A DNA stretch of 61,384 bases from Roseitalea sp. (GCA_017642895.1 JAEPON010000022.1:1-61384); one strand, 5' to 3'. Counted from the stretch's first letter, positions 1 to 8,947 are shown. The notes: generated by a model from the letters alone, not told the origin. Made by a program: numbers and translations.

Positions 1-300
1 CACCAGGATCGCGCCGTCCATCTGCGCGGCGCCCGTGATCATGTTCTTGACATAGTCCGCATGGCCCGGGCAGTCGACATGGGCATAGTGGCGCGCATCG
101 GTCTCATATTCCACATGCGCCGTCGAAATGGTGATCCCGCGTGCCTTTTCCTCGGGCGCGGCGTCGATCTGGTCATAGGCCTTGAAGTCGCCGAAGAACT
201 TGGTGATCGCCGCCGTCAGCGACGTCTTGCCGTGGTCAACATGACCAATCGTGCCAATGTTCACATGCGGCTTGTTGCGCTCAAACTTTTCCTTGGCCAT
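1..300 (-). CDS. tuf: Elongation factor Tu, N-terminal part (runs off the window)
   Basis: EF-Tu is the GTPase that delivers aminoacyl-tRNA to the ribosome. The minus strand from 300 encodes the first 100 residues, starting MAKEKFERNKPHVNIGTIGH. The P-loop GHVDHGKT is at about residues 19-26, the switch I region EEKARGITI follows, and DCPGHADY marks the G3 motif. The gene continues beyond base 1. No fusA lies upstream, so this looks like the copy that in alphaproteobacteria precedes tRNA-Trp-secE-nusG rather than the str-operon copy. The genes expected just upstream, tRNA-Tyr and tRNA-Gly, are instead at the far right edge of the window. Confidence 0.97.
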   Translation of the reverse strand, partial: MAKEKFERNKPHVNIGTIGHVDHGKTSLTAAITKFFGDFKAYDQIDAAPEEKARGITISTAHVEYETDARHYAHVDCPGHADYVKNMITGAAQMDGAILV

Positions 301-461
301 TTTCTGTGTCCTGTCCGTCCATTTCAGCGGGGCTTCGCCCCTATACGAGCGCGGCACATAAGGCTTTGTCCGCTTGGGCGCAAGTAGCCTGCTCCGGTCT
401 CTGAAAACTCGATGAGCAGGCGTCAAGGTCGGTCAAACGTTCGTGGGAAATCTGGGCAGTA
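301..461 (-). promoter_or_regulatory. tuf upstream region with two hairpins
   Basis: This gap lies between the Wzz-like gene and tuf, both on the minus strand. A perfect inverted repeat CCTGCTC/GAGCAGG (388-394 and 414-420) could end the upstream transcript, but no T-run follows it. A short GC hairpin GGGGC-gaa-GCCCC (329-341) lies in the presumed tuf leader. TTGACC- and TTGACG-like hexamers on the minus strand (about 425-440) could be -35 elements, but I see no convincing -10. If tuf was separated from its ancestral upstream tRNA genes, this gap must now supply its promoter. Confidence 0.35.
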
Positions 462-1706
462 TCAAATGCGCCGGCCGCGCAGCAGGTTCCTGCCGGCGAC
501 CAAAAGCATTCCGGCTACTGTTCCAAGCAACAATCCGATTGCGAGACTGGTCGGCAACGGATACCGCCCTTCCACGGCGACCAGGCCGGGATCGAACTCA
601 ACCAGATGAAAGTCGTCATCAACAAGCGGGCTTTCCTGCAAGGCGGCACGCGCTCTCTCGACCTGCTGATCGGCCCGGATAATGCCGGTCTGCAAAGCTA
701 TCTCGGGCAGAACGTCCAGAAAAAACTCGGGTCCGGACCGTTGCTCCAGCAGCCTTATCTCCTCTTCAAGCGCCGCGTAGCCGCGTAGATAGGCAGGGGC
801 CTCTCGGGTAATCGAAAGCAGGCTCCCGCCACCGTCCGCCATGGCCTCGGCTTCAAACCGGCTGCTCTGGTCGACTTGCGAAGCTTCGATCTCCAGACGT
901 CGCGCGATCGCGGCCTGCTCACTCAATTGGGCCATCTGCGCGTTCAGCTCGGCCTGGTAGTCATCGACCGCGATCTGGCGGATGGCGTTGAGGTCATCCA
1001 GAGCGAACACCTCGTCCTCCGCGCGCCGATTAATGACCGCAGTGACCCGATCAAGCACAAGGTTCCGCACATTGGCCGTGGCGCGCTCGATTGCCGCCGC
1101 GGCAAACGCCCTCATCGCGGCATCGTCGGCGGTGCCGCTATAGGTCATCGTCCAATAGCGCTGACGAAACGTCGATGCGCGGTCTTGTTCGGCCGGCGCC
1201 CGGAAGTCGATCCCGACGGCAAACCGCGCGGCCGTCGACTGCAGCGTCTGCCGGTTCCGAAACTGGGATTGCGAAAGCACCCCGGCCTCGTCCAGCGAGG
1301 CCGCGACCACCGGCAAGCTGCGCAACTGGCGGAAAAACTCCTCCATCAGCATGTCCGACGTGACTTCGATATCGTCAGCCGACAGATCCGCCGCGAGCCC
1401 CCTTCCGGTACCCGGAAGCGTGAGACCGTCTCCGACGTCCAATCGAAGCGGCGCAAAGTCCAGCCGCTGGTTCAGCACGAGGTAGGACTGATCCGACGCA
1501 TCTGTAGACGGAACGATGACAAGTTCAGCACTGCTCGATTCAGCCAAGGCCCAGCTCACCGCGAAACCCGCCGCCAAACCGACCGCGATCGCGCCAGCTA
1601 TGATCCAGCGGCCATCCCACAGGCCGACAACGATATCGCTCAGCCTCAATTCACCTTCTGCCTGTTGGGCAACTATGGTTTGCTCCATATTGTCGGCTTT
1701 CCCCAT
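462..1706 (-). CDS. Wzz-like polysaccharide chain-length determinant protein
   Basis: Probable inner-membrane polysaccharide co-polymerase of 414 residues that sets polymer chain length. It has a short cytosolic N-terminus, a membrane segment at about residues 35-55, a long periplasmic helical region rich in Ala, Glu and Arg, and a second membrane segment near 388-407 followed by a basic tail (RNLLRGRRI). That two-helix layout is the Wzz/PCP pattern. There is no C-terminal tyrosine kinase domain, so it resembles O-antigen Wzz more than capsule Wzc. A second in-frame ATG lies at 1688. An IS element is inserted about 100 bases upstream of the start and may have altered its promoter. Family assignment rests on topology and general resemblance. 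Confidence 0.72.
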   Translation of the reverse strand: MGKADNMEQTIVAQQAEGELRLSDIVVGLWDGRWIIAGAIAVGLAAGFAVSWALAESSSAELVIVPSTDASDQSYLVLNQRLDFAPLRLDVGDGLTLPGTGRGLAADLSADDIEVTSDMLMEEFFRQLRSLPVVAASLDEAGVLSQSQFRNRQTLQSTAARFAVGIDFRAPAEQDRASTFRQRYWTMTYSGTADDAAMRAFAAAAIERATANVRNLVLDRVTAVINRRAEDEVFALDDLNAIRQIAVDDYQAELNAQMAQLSEQAAIARRLEIEASQVDQSSRFEAEAMADGGGSLLSITREAPAYLRGYAALEEEIRLLEQRSGPEFFLDVLPEIALQTGIIRADQQVERARAALQESPLVDDDFHLVEFDPGLVAVEGRYPLPTSLAIGLLLGTVAGMLLVAGRNLLRGRRI

Positions 1707-1803
1707 CTGCCATCGATCCGTTCATCGAACAGTGGGGCAATATGCCACCATGTCAATCAAGACAACCCAGAGGCTTGAAGACCTGAACCAGATCTTGGCC
1801 TAG

Positions 1804-1820
1804 GGTCTGTGGAGATTTAG
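1804..1820 (+). repeat. Left terminal inverted repeat of the IS element
   Basis: GGTCTGTGGAGATTTAG. It matches the reverse complement of 2624-2640 at 16 of 17 positions. Confidence 0.88.
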
Positions 1821-1875
1821 GATTCCGTTTTCTGCCGATATTATGATTCACGCTTGCTTTTGGCTGGAGCAAGCG

Positions 1876-2627
1876 ATGACAAGACTGGTACTTTCTGATG
1901 CGCAATGGATGGCGATGGCACCGCCTTGTTTGGGCAAGGCGGGCGACCGAGGTCGCAGCGGGACTGACAACCGCCTTTTTGTCGAAGCGGTGCTTTGGAA
2001 GGCTCGAACGAGCAGTCCATTGCGTGATCTACCTGAGGCATTCGGCAAGTGGAACACGATCTGGCGCCGCTTTGACGACTGGTGCCGGGCCGGGGTGTGG
2101 GAACGTATGTTCGAAGCGGTGTCAGACGACCCGGACATGGAGTATGCTATGATTGACGCAACCATCGTTCCGGCGCACCGCCACGGACATGGCGCTAAAG
2201 GGGGACTCAGTATCAAGCGATCGGCAAGTCGAAAGGCGGCTGGACGACGAAGATTCTTGCATTGACCGACGCCCTGGGAAACCTGGTGCGCTTTAAGCTC
2301 TTGGCGGGCCAGCGATACGACACGCTCGGCGTCGCGCCGTTGATCGAGGGCGTCGAATTTAGCACCATCCTTGCCGACAAGGCATTCGATTCCAACTGGA
2401 TCATCGACGAAATGAACGCGCGCGGTGCGCAGATCTTCATTTCGCAGCGTCTGCAACGCAAACAGTCGCTGAAAATCGACACCGAAATCTACAAATGGCG
2501 GCACCTGATCGAGAACTTCTTCGCCAAACTCAAAGAGTTTGAAGCCATTGCAATGCGCTGCGAAAAGACCGATCGAAACTTCCGATCAATGATCGCTCTC
2601 GTAGCAGCGCTGATCAGACTGCGCTAA
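1876..2627 (+). CDS. IS5-family transposase, made by -1 frameshift
   Basis: DDE transposase of the element at 1804-2640. The first frame (ATG 1876, stop at 2265) reads MTRLVLSDAQW onward and includes the first catalytic Asp in MIDATIVPAH. The second frame, read to 2627, contains the second Asp (ILADKAFDS) and the Y-R-E-K signature (YKWRHLIENFFAKLK). The frames join at a slippery run AAAGGGGGA near 2197-2205: a -1 slip restores the family-typical stretch GG-TQYQAIGKSKGG. The slip is therefore probably programmed rather than a mutation. GGAG about 8 bases upstream supports ATG 1876; an earlier in-frame ATG at 1843 is less likely. The DDE residues are intact. Confidence 0.88.
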
Positions 2628-2640
2628 ATCTCCACCGACC
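2624..2640 (-). repeat. Right terminal inverted repeat of the IS element
   Basis: CTAAATCTCCACCGACC, the imperfect reverse complement of the left end. CTAG follows at 2641-2644. Confidence 0.88.
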
Positions 2641-2765
2641 CTAGGTTAATCTGACAATATGGCACGGAGCCCAGTCGTGCAGTCTGTTCGTTCTGCCAAT
2701 CAAGACTTATCCAACCGGCCACCGATCACGGTTAGCATCAGGCGAACTCCAGCGAGAGAAACGCC

Positions 2766-4100
2766 ATGCAGACCAGTCCCAACCTTGCCCTGCCCTACAT
2801 CATGCCATTGCAGGCGCAACCCCATGTCACCCACAATGAAGCCATCCGCCGGCTCGATTGCCTGACGCGGCTGGCCGTGACCGACCGGACGCGGACCGCG
2901 CCGCCGCCCTCGCCCGCCGATGGCGACCGCCATATCGTCGCGCCGGCGGGGGCCGGCGCCTGGGCCGGCCATGATGGCGCGGTCGCTGCCTTCCAGGACG
3001 GCGCCTGGGCGTTCTATGCGCCGGTGGAGGGATGGACCGCCTGGTGCACCGGCGAAACCGGTTGGCTTTATTTCGACGGCAGCGACTGGCAGCAGCATGC
3101 CGGCTCGGTCGGCTTGCCCGGCAGTCCGGACCAGTTGGGCATCAACGCCACCGCCGACAGCGTCAACCGGCTGGCAGTCGGCTCAGATGCGAGCCTTTTT
3201 TCCCACGACAGCGCGGGCGACCACCGGCTCGTCATCAACAAGGCGCAGACCACCGACACGGCCAGCCTCATCTTTCAGTCCGGCTGGTCGGGCCGCGCCG
3301 AAATGGGCCTGACCGGCAGCGATGATTTCGCCTTCAAGGTCAGCGCCGACGGGACCAATTTCGTCGATGCGCTGACGATCGACGGCCAGTCGGGCGCCGT
3401 TGCCTTTCCGGCCTCCAACCTGGTGTCCGACATGGTCGTGAACCTCTATCAGGACAGCGGGCGGATGGCCGGCAACGGCCAGACGGGCGTGACGGTCGGC
3501 GGCTTTGTCTTTCCAAGCTATCTGGCGCTCTATAACGGTGCGACGGTGACGGGCCACGGCAAGTTCATTCACGACAATTCGAACCATGGCGGGTCCGCCG
3601 GACCGCTGACCCCGTCGGTCGCCGACCTGATCGCGCAGATCCGCGCCCCGGGCAGCTACCGACGCTATGGCAACGAGTTCTGGGTGGCCGAGATCGCCGC
3701 GGGCGCGGGCACGGCCGGGCCTTTCACCCATGACGGGGTGACCGGCTATGAGGCGTTCTTCAACGCGCAGATGATCCGGATGCCCGCGATGACGTTCCAC
3801 GGCTATCTGCGGGCGCTCGATGCCCCCATCCTGTTCCGGAAGGCCACCGGCCAGACGATCCATGTGGGCGGCGTGCCGCAATCGGGCGCGGTGCGGCTCG
3901 ATCCGGCTGACGGCTGGCAGGCGGTGATGATCCAGGACCTTCAGCCGCCACGCACCAGCTTCGGCTACGTCCCGGCAACGCTGGACGTCTATATGCCGGC
4001 GGCGGGTGACCGCTTCCAGCTTGCCTGTCCGGCGCTTGTGCCCGGCATCGCGCGGATCGATCCGGACACGGGGCTGGTCGGCGCTTTAACGAGCTGGTGA
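2766..4100 (+). CDS. DUF2793 domain-containing protein
   Basis: A 444-residue protein whose first ~110 residues match the DUF2793 pattern: PNLALPYIMPLQAQPHVTHN, then ADGDRHIVA, then FYAPVEGWTAW and WLYFDGSDW. In alphaproteobacteria this domain is found in phage-tail-like and gene-transfer-agent-associated proteins and in some surface loci; its biochemical role is unknown. The remaining ~330 residues are Gly/Ala-rich and predicted beta-rich, as in tail-fibre-like or glycan-binding proteins; that is inference. No other phage gene is near. Base use is strongly GC-rich, unlike the polysaccharide genes that follow, so it may belong to the older backbone. Confidence 0.75.
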   Translation: MQTSPNLALPYIMPLQAQPHVTHNEAIRRLDCLTRLAVTDRTRTAPPPSPADGDRHIVAPAGAGAWAGHDGAVAAFQDGAWAFYAPVEGWTAWCTGETGWLYFDGSDWQQHAGSVGLPGSPDQLGINATADSVNRLAVGSDASLFSHDSAGDHRLVINKAQTTDTASLIFQSGWSGRAEMGLTGSDDFAFKVSADGTNFVDALTIDGQSGAVAFPASNLVSDMVVNLYQDSGRMAGNGQTGVTVGGFVFPSYLALYNGATVTGHGKFIHDNSNHGGSAGPLTPSVADLIAQIRAPGSYRRYGNEFWVAEIAAGAGTAGPFTHDGVTGYEAFFNAQMIRMPAMTFHGYLRALDAPILFRKATGQTIHVGGVPQSGAVRLDPADGWQAVMIQDLQPPRTSFGYVPATLDVYMPAAGDRFQLACPALVPGIARIDPDTGLVGALTSW

Positions 4101-4138
4101 CATGCTCCTTCGCTCTGGTCCGTCATGCAAGATGGCAA

Positions 4139-4167
4139 TTGACACTGTATCTGTCTTACGGCAAAGC
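4139..4167 (+). promoter_or_regulatory. Possible promoter of the 4295-10656 operon
   Basis: A perfect -35 hexamer TTGACA (4139-4144) lies in the 194-base gap before the GNAT gene. The position 17 bases further on (CAAAGC) is a poor -10, so this is only a candidate. Confidence 0.22.
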
Positions 4168-4294
4168 GCCGCTGGTCGTAACCTTGATAGAACGCCGGGG
4201 CGGTCGTCGGTGGCGTTGGGCCGTCTCCGCCCTGTTCACCGAAAGCGAATCAAACCCGCGCCGGGCTTCAGACCGTTCGTTTCAGCGAGTGAAC

Positions 4295-4882
4295 ATGCCC
4301 ACAGCGGTGTCCAAACCCGAACCGGTTCTGTTCTACCGCCGCAAGACCCAATGGGACGCAGCCAGCGCCGCCGTGCTCCTTCCCATTGAGCAGCAATCCC
4401 CCGGTTATCGAGTGCACATGTGGGCGCCATCGCTGGCAGAGCTCCGTCCACGGGGATCGAAGGATAAGGTCTATTTCGCCTATTCCGCACTGAACGCTCT
4501 TGCGCTTTTCCCGAACCCGCACTACGGAGCGATCGTCATCCGCGATCCAGAACACGCCATCAGCCACACTTCGATGGTCGTGCCGCCAAATCCGAGATTT
4601 CCCTTTATGAGCCGAGACGACCTGCAGATCGGTGCCACATGGACGAGCGTGGGATCGCGCGGGCGTGGGTTGGCAACACGCGCCCTGCTTGAGGCCGCCC
4701 GCCAATATGCCGATGGTCAACGCTCGCTTTGGTATCTGTGTGAGACCACGAACGTCGCCTCACAGAAGGTGGCCGAGAAAGCCGGCTTTACGTGTATCGG
4801 GAAAGGCCGCAAGGTGCCTCGTTTCGGCTTGGCCGTTTTCGGTTTTTACTCTCTCGCGTCGCCGGCCAAGCGAACAATCTGA
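4295..4882 (+). CDS. GNAT-family N-acetyltransferase
   Basis: A 195-residue protein with the GNAT acyl-CoA binding signature: a beta-strand, then VGSRGRGLATRALLEAAR (the Q/RxxGxG/A loop), and later NVASQKVAEKAGFTCIGKGR, the typical C-terminal N-x-x-S-x-x-x-x-x-K-x-G-F motif. It probably acetylates an amino group of a sugar or small metabolite. ATG 4295 is preferred because the sequence upstream of it in frame is low-complexity and Arg-rich; the frame itself is open back to 4097. Its TGA shares a base with the ATG of the next gene (TGATG), so it begins a translationally coupled operon of polysaccharide genes. Confidence 0.72.
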   Translation: MPTAVSKPEPVLFYRRKTQWDAASAAVLLPIEQQSPGYRVHMWAPSLAELRPRGSKDKVYFAYSALNALALFPNPHYGAIVIRDPEHAISHTSMVVPPNPRFPFMSRDDLQIGATWTSVGSRGRGLATRALLEAARQYADGQRSLWYLCETTNVASQKVAEKAGFTCIGKGRKVPRFGLAVFGFYSLASPAKRTI

Positions 4883-6159
4883 TGCGCGTTTGGACCACCG
4901 TCATCGGCCAGCGGCTGACCGATGCGGAGAACACCCGTTCAATGCTTTTGTGCGACGCGCTTCTCAAGCGAGGTCACGAGGTGACGATGTGGACGTCGGC
5001 GTTCGACCACATCAACAAGCGGTTGCGCGAGGAATATACATCCGCACGCGACGGCGTTCACGTAATGCCGAACGGGCTCCATGTGCGGTTCATGGAAGGA
5101 TGCGGGTACAAGTCCAACATCAGCATACGAAGGTTTGTCGACCACTGGCTCTGCGGACGGGATTTCCGGCGGAAGGCAAGACAACTCCCACTGCCGGACG
5201 CAGTGGTGGCTAGCATACCCGATCATCTGACAGCGCATGCGGCCATCAGCTTCTGCAAGGCCAGAGGCGTGCCCGTGCTCTGTGACGTGCGTGACAAATG
5301 GCCGGATATATTCGTGGACTACGTCGAAGGAGCGGCGAAGAAGGCGTTGGTGCGGACAGCGTTGTCGTTGGAGAGTCGGCGTGTGGCGCATGCGCTTGGC
5401 TCAGCTACGGGCCTCGTAAGCATGATGAATTCGCTCATGGCATGGGGGCTCGAAAAGTCAGGCCGAAAACAGTCCGATTTCGATCGCATTTTCTACCTTG
5501 CAACGTCGCCGCGGAACCGCGATGAAGGCCCAGGCAACGTGATCGAACCAACAGGCGCAGTGGCGAAAGCTCTGGCTGCCGCCAAAGGAAAGGTCGTCTT
5601 CGCGTTCACCGGCACCTTCAATCGCACTCAGCACCCGTCCTTGGTCATCGATGCGGTGGAAGAGTTGACAGCGGAAGGCAGCCCGCTGGTCGACCGGTTA
5701 GCCGTGATCATCGGCGGAACGGGAGAAGGTTCGGCCGATGTCGATCGCCGAGCCGCGGCGCTGCCGAACATCCACACCACCGGCTGGCTGAGCTCGGTGG
5801 AAATGCGAGCGTTGTTGCGCGGGTCCGATGTCGGACTGTTGATGATGAATTTCCCGTCTCCGGCATTCAACAACAAGGCGTTTTCGTACCTCTCATCCGG
5901 TCTTCCCATCGTCAATTGCGCCACCGGAGATCTTGCCGAACTCATTGACGAGCATTGTCTTGGGATCAACTGCCAAGGCGGCGATATCGCGTCAGTCAAG
6001 AACGCGATGATCCGGTTGATCGAGGAACCCGAACTGAGAAAAAAGATGGCGTCGAACGTGCGAGATGTGTTTGACCGGCAGTTCGACACGCAAACGACCT
6101 ATAGCCGGTACGCTGACCACGTGGAGCGTATCGCGGCAATGAAAATGCCAGACAAGTGA
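4882..6159 (+). CDS. Glycosyltransferase family 4
   Basis: A 425-residue GT-B glycosyltransferase, cytosolic or membrane-associated, presumably adding one sugar of the repeat unit from a nucleotide-sugar donor. The N-terminal domain begins MRVWTTVIGQRLTDAENTRS. The C-terminal donor-binding domain contains FAFTGTFNRTQHPS, LAVIIGGTGEG, and the FNNKAFSYLSSGLPIVNC segment, where family 4 members place the E/N-x-x-x-P-x-K-x-x-E-Y-x-x-x-G-x-P motif. It resembles WbuB-like transferases. The start at 4882 (sharing a base with the previous stop) is chosen over upstream in-frame codons. Donor and acceptor cannot be told from sequence. Confidence 0.82.
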   Translation: MRVWTTVIGQRLTDAENTRSMLLCDALLKRGHEVTMWTSAFDHINKRLREEYTSARDGVHVMPNGLHVRFMEGCGYKSNISIRRFVDHWLCGRDFRRKARQLPLPDAVVASIPDHLTAHAAISFCKARGVPVLCDVRDKWPDIFVDYVEGAAKKALVRTALSLESRRVAHALGSATGLVSMMNSLMAWGLEKSGRKQSDFDRIFYLATSPRNRDEGPGNVIEPTGAVAKALAAAKGKVVFAFTGTFNRTQHPSLVIDAVEELTAEGSPLVDRLAVIIGGTGEGSADVDRRAAALPNIHTTGWLSSVEMRALLRGSDVGLLMMNFPSPAFNNKAFSYLSSGLPIVNCATGDLAELIDEHCLGINCQGGDIASVKNAMIRLIEEPELRKKMASNVRDVFDRQFDTQTTYSRYADHVERIAAMKMPDK

Positions 6160-7271
6160 GCAGCAACGCCATGCAAGTGCCATTCTTCAATTACCCCGCA
6201 ATCTATGCCGATGACGGCGATGGGTACTTAGACACGATCCGCGGCGTTCTGGAGCGCGGCGCCTTCATCATGCAGAAGGAGCTTGCAGACTTCGAAGCGA
6301 ACCTGGCCTCCTTTCTGGGTTGCAAACACGCCATCGGCGTGGCGGATGGAACCGCCGCTCTGATCATGGCCCTGAGGGCAAGCGGCATCGGCGCAGGTGA
6401 CGAAGTCATCGTTTCTTCCCATACCTTTATCGCGACGGCCGCCGCCGTGCACCATGTTGGGGCCATACCTGTCATTGCCGATTGCCTGCCCGACAGCATG
6501 ATCGATCCGGAGAGCGTTCGACGAATGATCACGCCGCGCACCGCGGCAATAATGCCCACGCAGCTCAATGGTCGCACGTGCGAGATGTCTGCGCTCTCGG
6601 CAATTGCCGACGAGCACGGACTTCTGATTGTCGAAGACAGTTGCCAAGCGCTCGGAGCCCGGTACAACGGAACGCCGGCAGGGCTGTTCGGCAAAGCGGG
6701 CTCCTACAGCTTCTATCCGGCCAAAACGCTCGGATGCTTCGGCGATGGCGGAGCGGTCGTCACCGATGACGACGAAGCCGCCGCGTTCATCCGGCAACTG
6801 CGCGACCACGGCCGCGGCGACGGTGGCAAGGTGACCATGTTTGGCCACAATGGGCGGCTCGACAACCTCCAAGCCGCCATCCTCGACCGGAAACTGGCAC
6901 ACTACGATGAGACGATCAGCCGACGACGCGCGATCGCCGCGATCTACGATGCCCGGCTGAAAGACCTTGCAGAACTGATCCTGCCGCCGGGGCCTGACGC
7001 TGACAATGTCCGTTTCGACATATTCCAAAACTACGAGATCCAGTCGGAACGCCGCGACGAATTGCGCGAGTTTCTGGGCGAAAACGGCGTCGGCACGATC
7101 TGCCAGTGGGGCGGCTGGATGCTGCACCAGTTCGATGATCTCGCACTTCGGTCCAACGCGCCTTACGCCGAAGAAATGTCGAAACGCTACATGATGCTGC
7201 CGCTGCATCATCTGCTGACCGACGATGAGGTCAACTACGTTGCCGACAAGGTTATTGAGTTTCACCGGTAA
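6156..7271 (+). CDS. DegT/DnrJ/EryC1/StrS-family sugar aminotransferase
   Basis: A PLP-dependent aminotransferase of about 371 residues that would convert a keto-sugar nucleotide into an amino sugar using glutamate. Family marks: GVADGTAALIMALRA, VIVSSHTFIATAAAV, IVEDSCQALGA, and SFYPAKTLGCFGDGGA, where the Lys forms the internal aldimine. The frame opens with GTG 6156, overlapping the previous stop; ATG 6171 (MQVPFFNY) is an equally plausible start. It is one of three DegT-type genes in the window. Its neighbours here, a methyltransferase and a split transketolase, suggest a modified amino sugar different from the one made by the wbp block. Confidence 0.88.
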   Translation: MSSNAMQVPFFNYPAIYADDGDGYLDTIRGVLERGAFIMQKELADFEANLASFLGCKHAIGVADGTAALIMALRASGIGAGDEVIVSSHTFIATAAAVHHVGAIPVIADCLPDSMIDPESVRRMITPRTAAIMPTQLNGRTCEMSALSAIADEHGLLIVEDSCQALGARYNGTPAGLFGKAGSYSFYPAKTLGCFGDGGAVVTDDDEAAAFIRQLRDHGRGDGGKVTMFGHNGRLDNLQAAILDRKLAHYDETISRRRAIAAIYDARLKDLAELILPPGPDADNVRFDIFQNYEIQSERRDELREFLGENGVGTICQWGGWMLHQFDDLALRSNAPYAEEMSKRYMMLPLHHLLTDDEVNYVADKVIEFHR

Positions 7272-7297
7272 AGCGGTTTCAAAGGACGAGCATTGCC

Positions 7298-8059
7298 ATG
7301 ACAGACCGACCAGCTTCCGTCTCAGGCGGATTCCGTACAACGGCCGAGCAGCAGGAAGGCGCTCACAACCAACGTATTTTCGAGAACAATCCATCGACCT
7401 GGGAAACCAAGATGGAAAATTTCCCGAAATATGTGCGGAGGCAGAACCTGACACGGTTCATGGCCCTGTATGAAATTTTCAAACGGGCCCAAAGTGTGAA
7501 AGGCTCGGTTGTGGAATGTGGCGTCAACCACGGCTTCGGACTGATGAGCTGGGCCAAGTTTTCCGCGATTCTCGAACCGGTCAACCTGACCAGACGCATA
7601 TACGGATTTGACACGTTTGAGGGTTTTCCTGGGTTGAGTAGCGAAGACCGGGCAGCCGCATCGATGCATATCAAAGAGGGCGATTTGGCCGCCGATGTGC
7701 ACGACGAACTGCTCCAGCTTGTCGATGTCTACAACTCCTCCCGATTCATTGGCCACGTCGACAAGGTCAAGCTGATCAAGGGCGACGCCACCAAAACGAT
7801 CCCAACGTTCATCGAGGAGCATCCCCACGTTCTGGTTTCGCTGCTGTTCATGGATTTCGACTTGTACGAGCCGACCAAGGTCGCCCTTGAGCATTTCCTT
7901 CCGCGGATGCCCAAGGGGGCAGTCGTCGCCTTCGATGAACTCGACAATCCGATGTGGCCCGGCGAAACCTTGGCAATGCTCGAAAGCCACGCTAAACGGC
8001 CGTTGAGAATCGAACGCCTCGATTTTGACCCGTATATCGGTTTCGCCGTTCTCGACTGA
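7298..8059 (+). CDS. TylF/MycF-type O-methyltransferase
   Basis: A 253-residue SAM-dependent class I methyltransferase of the macrocin O-methyltransferase type, whose known members methylate sugar hydroxyls using a divalent metal. Motif I is at about residues 71-81 (VVECGVNHGFG). IYGFDTFEGFPGL is the family's second conserved stretch, and the metal/substrate part includes LLFMDFDLYEPTKVALEHF and AFDELDNPMWPGE. AAGGACGAG upstream serves as ribosome binding site. It lies 26 bases after the aminotransferase and 38 bases before the transketolase N-terminal subunit, all in one operon, so it likely methylates a sugar of the repeat unit. Confidence 0.8.
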   Translation: MTDRPASVSGGFRTTAEQQEGAHNQRIFENNPSTWETKMENFPKYVRRQNLTRFMALYEIFKRAQSVKGSVVECGVNHGFGLMSWAKFSAILEPVNLTRRIYGFDTFEGFPGLSSEDRAAASMHIKEGDLAADVHDELLQLVDVYNSSRFIGHVDKVKLIKGDATKTIPTFIEEHPHVLVSLLFMDFDLYEPTKVALEHFLPRMPKGAVVAFDELDNPMWPGETLAMLESHAKRPLRIERLDFDPYIGFAVLD

Positions 8060-8097
8060 CACACAGCACACCAACATCAGACGCAGGGGCGGAATCC

Positions 8098-8946
8098 TTG
8101 GCAGGCAGCAACTGGCAGCGCGGAAAGCCGCAAGACACGGTCGACATGGCGCATCGCATTCGCCGGCATGTGGTCGAAATGACCAGCGCCGGCAAGAGTT
8201 CGCACGTCGGCTCTTGTCTTTCGATTGCCGATATCTGCGCCGTGCTTTACGGGGCCGTTCTCAACGTTGACCCCGAGAACCCCACCCACCCTGATCGCGA
8301 TCGACTGATCCTGTCGAAGGGCCACGCCGGCGCGGCGATCTATGCGAGCTTGGCCGAGCGAGGCTTCATGCCGCGCCAAATGCTTCGTCAGCACTACCAG
8401 AACGGCTCAATCCTGTCGGGGCACGTCTCGCACAAAGGTGTACCTGGTGTGGAGCTTTCAACGGGATCGCTCGGCCACGGCTTGGGTGTCGGTGTCGGTC
8501 TGGCCAAGGCGGCAAAAGTAAGGGATGCATCGCATCGCGTGTTCGTGCTGCTCTCCGATGGCGAATGCGATGAAGGGTCGAACTGGGAGGCCATTCTTTT
8601 TGCCGGCCATCATCGGCTCGACAATCTGGTGGCGATCATCGACTACAACAAGATCCAGTCGCTGGCGCCTGTAAAGGAGACCCTTGATCTCGAACCGTTC
8701 GCGGACAAGTGGCGCGCGTTCGGCTGGGCGACGATCGAGGCAGACGGCCACGATCACGACGCGTTGACAGCGGCATTCGCCGAAGCCGACGGGATCGAGC
8801 ATAAGCCGACCGTCGTGATCTGTCATACGACCAAGGGCAATGGCGTGTCATTCATGGAGAACACGGTGTTGTGGCACTATCGCACGCCACAGGGTGAAGA
8901 GTTCGACAACGCCATCTGCGAACTCACCGAACTGGCGGCCAAATGA
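8098..8946 (+). CDS. Transketolase-like protein, N-terminal (TPP-binding) subunit
   Basis: A 282-residue protein equal to the first third of a transketolase, binding the thiamine diphosphate pyrophosphate and Mg2+. Visible marks: MTSAGKSSHVGSCLS, ILSKGHAGAAIYA, GVELSTGSLGHGLGVGVGLA, and the TPP motif SDGECDEGSNWEA ... NLVAIIDYNKIQ. The start is TTG 8098 with AGGGGCGGA just upstream; ATG 8146 is possible but truncates the fold. It is separated from the C-terminal subunit by one base. Such split enzymes usually work as heteromers that move a two-carbon ketol unit. Its place inside a sugar operon suggests a nucleotide-sugar or sugar-precursor substrate rather than central metabolism (inference). 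Confidence 0.87.
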   Translation: MAGSNWQRGKPQDTVDMAHRIRRHVVEMTSAGKSSHVGSCLSIADICAVLYGAVLNVDPENPTHPDRDRLILSKGHAGAAIYASLAERGFMPRQMLRQHYQNGSILSGHVSHKGVPGVELSTGSLGHGLGVGVGLAKAAKVRDASHRVFVLLSDGECDEGSNWEAILFAGHHRLDNLVAIIDYNKIQSLAPVKETLDLEPFADKWRAFGWATIEADGHDHDALTAAFAEADGIEHKPTVVICHTTKGNGVSFMENTVLWHYRTPQGEEFDNAICELTELAAK

Positions 8947-8947
8947 C

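Larger units (their letters stand above)
1804..2640 (+). mobile_element. IS5-family insertion sequence (IS427-like), intact
   Basis: A complete element of about 837 bp. It has 17-bp terminal inverted repeats with one mismatch, one transposase read in two frames, and CTAG directly repeated at both ends (1800-1803 and 2641-2644). Because CTAG is a palindrome that also adjoins the repeat, the true target duplication could be TA or CTAG. The element separates the Wzz-like gene from the DUF2793 gene, which diverge from it. Confidence 0.9.

Noticed and set aside
2197..2265. The transposase frame change as an inactivating mutation
   Set aside because: It occurs at a slippery A/G run exactly where IS427-type elements shift, and the joined protein is complete.
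2766..4100. A prophage at the left end
   Set aside because: Only one tail-like domain protein is present; no integrase, capsid, terminase or lysis genes.
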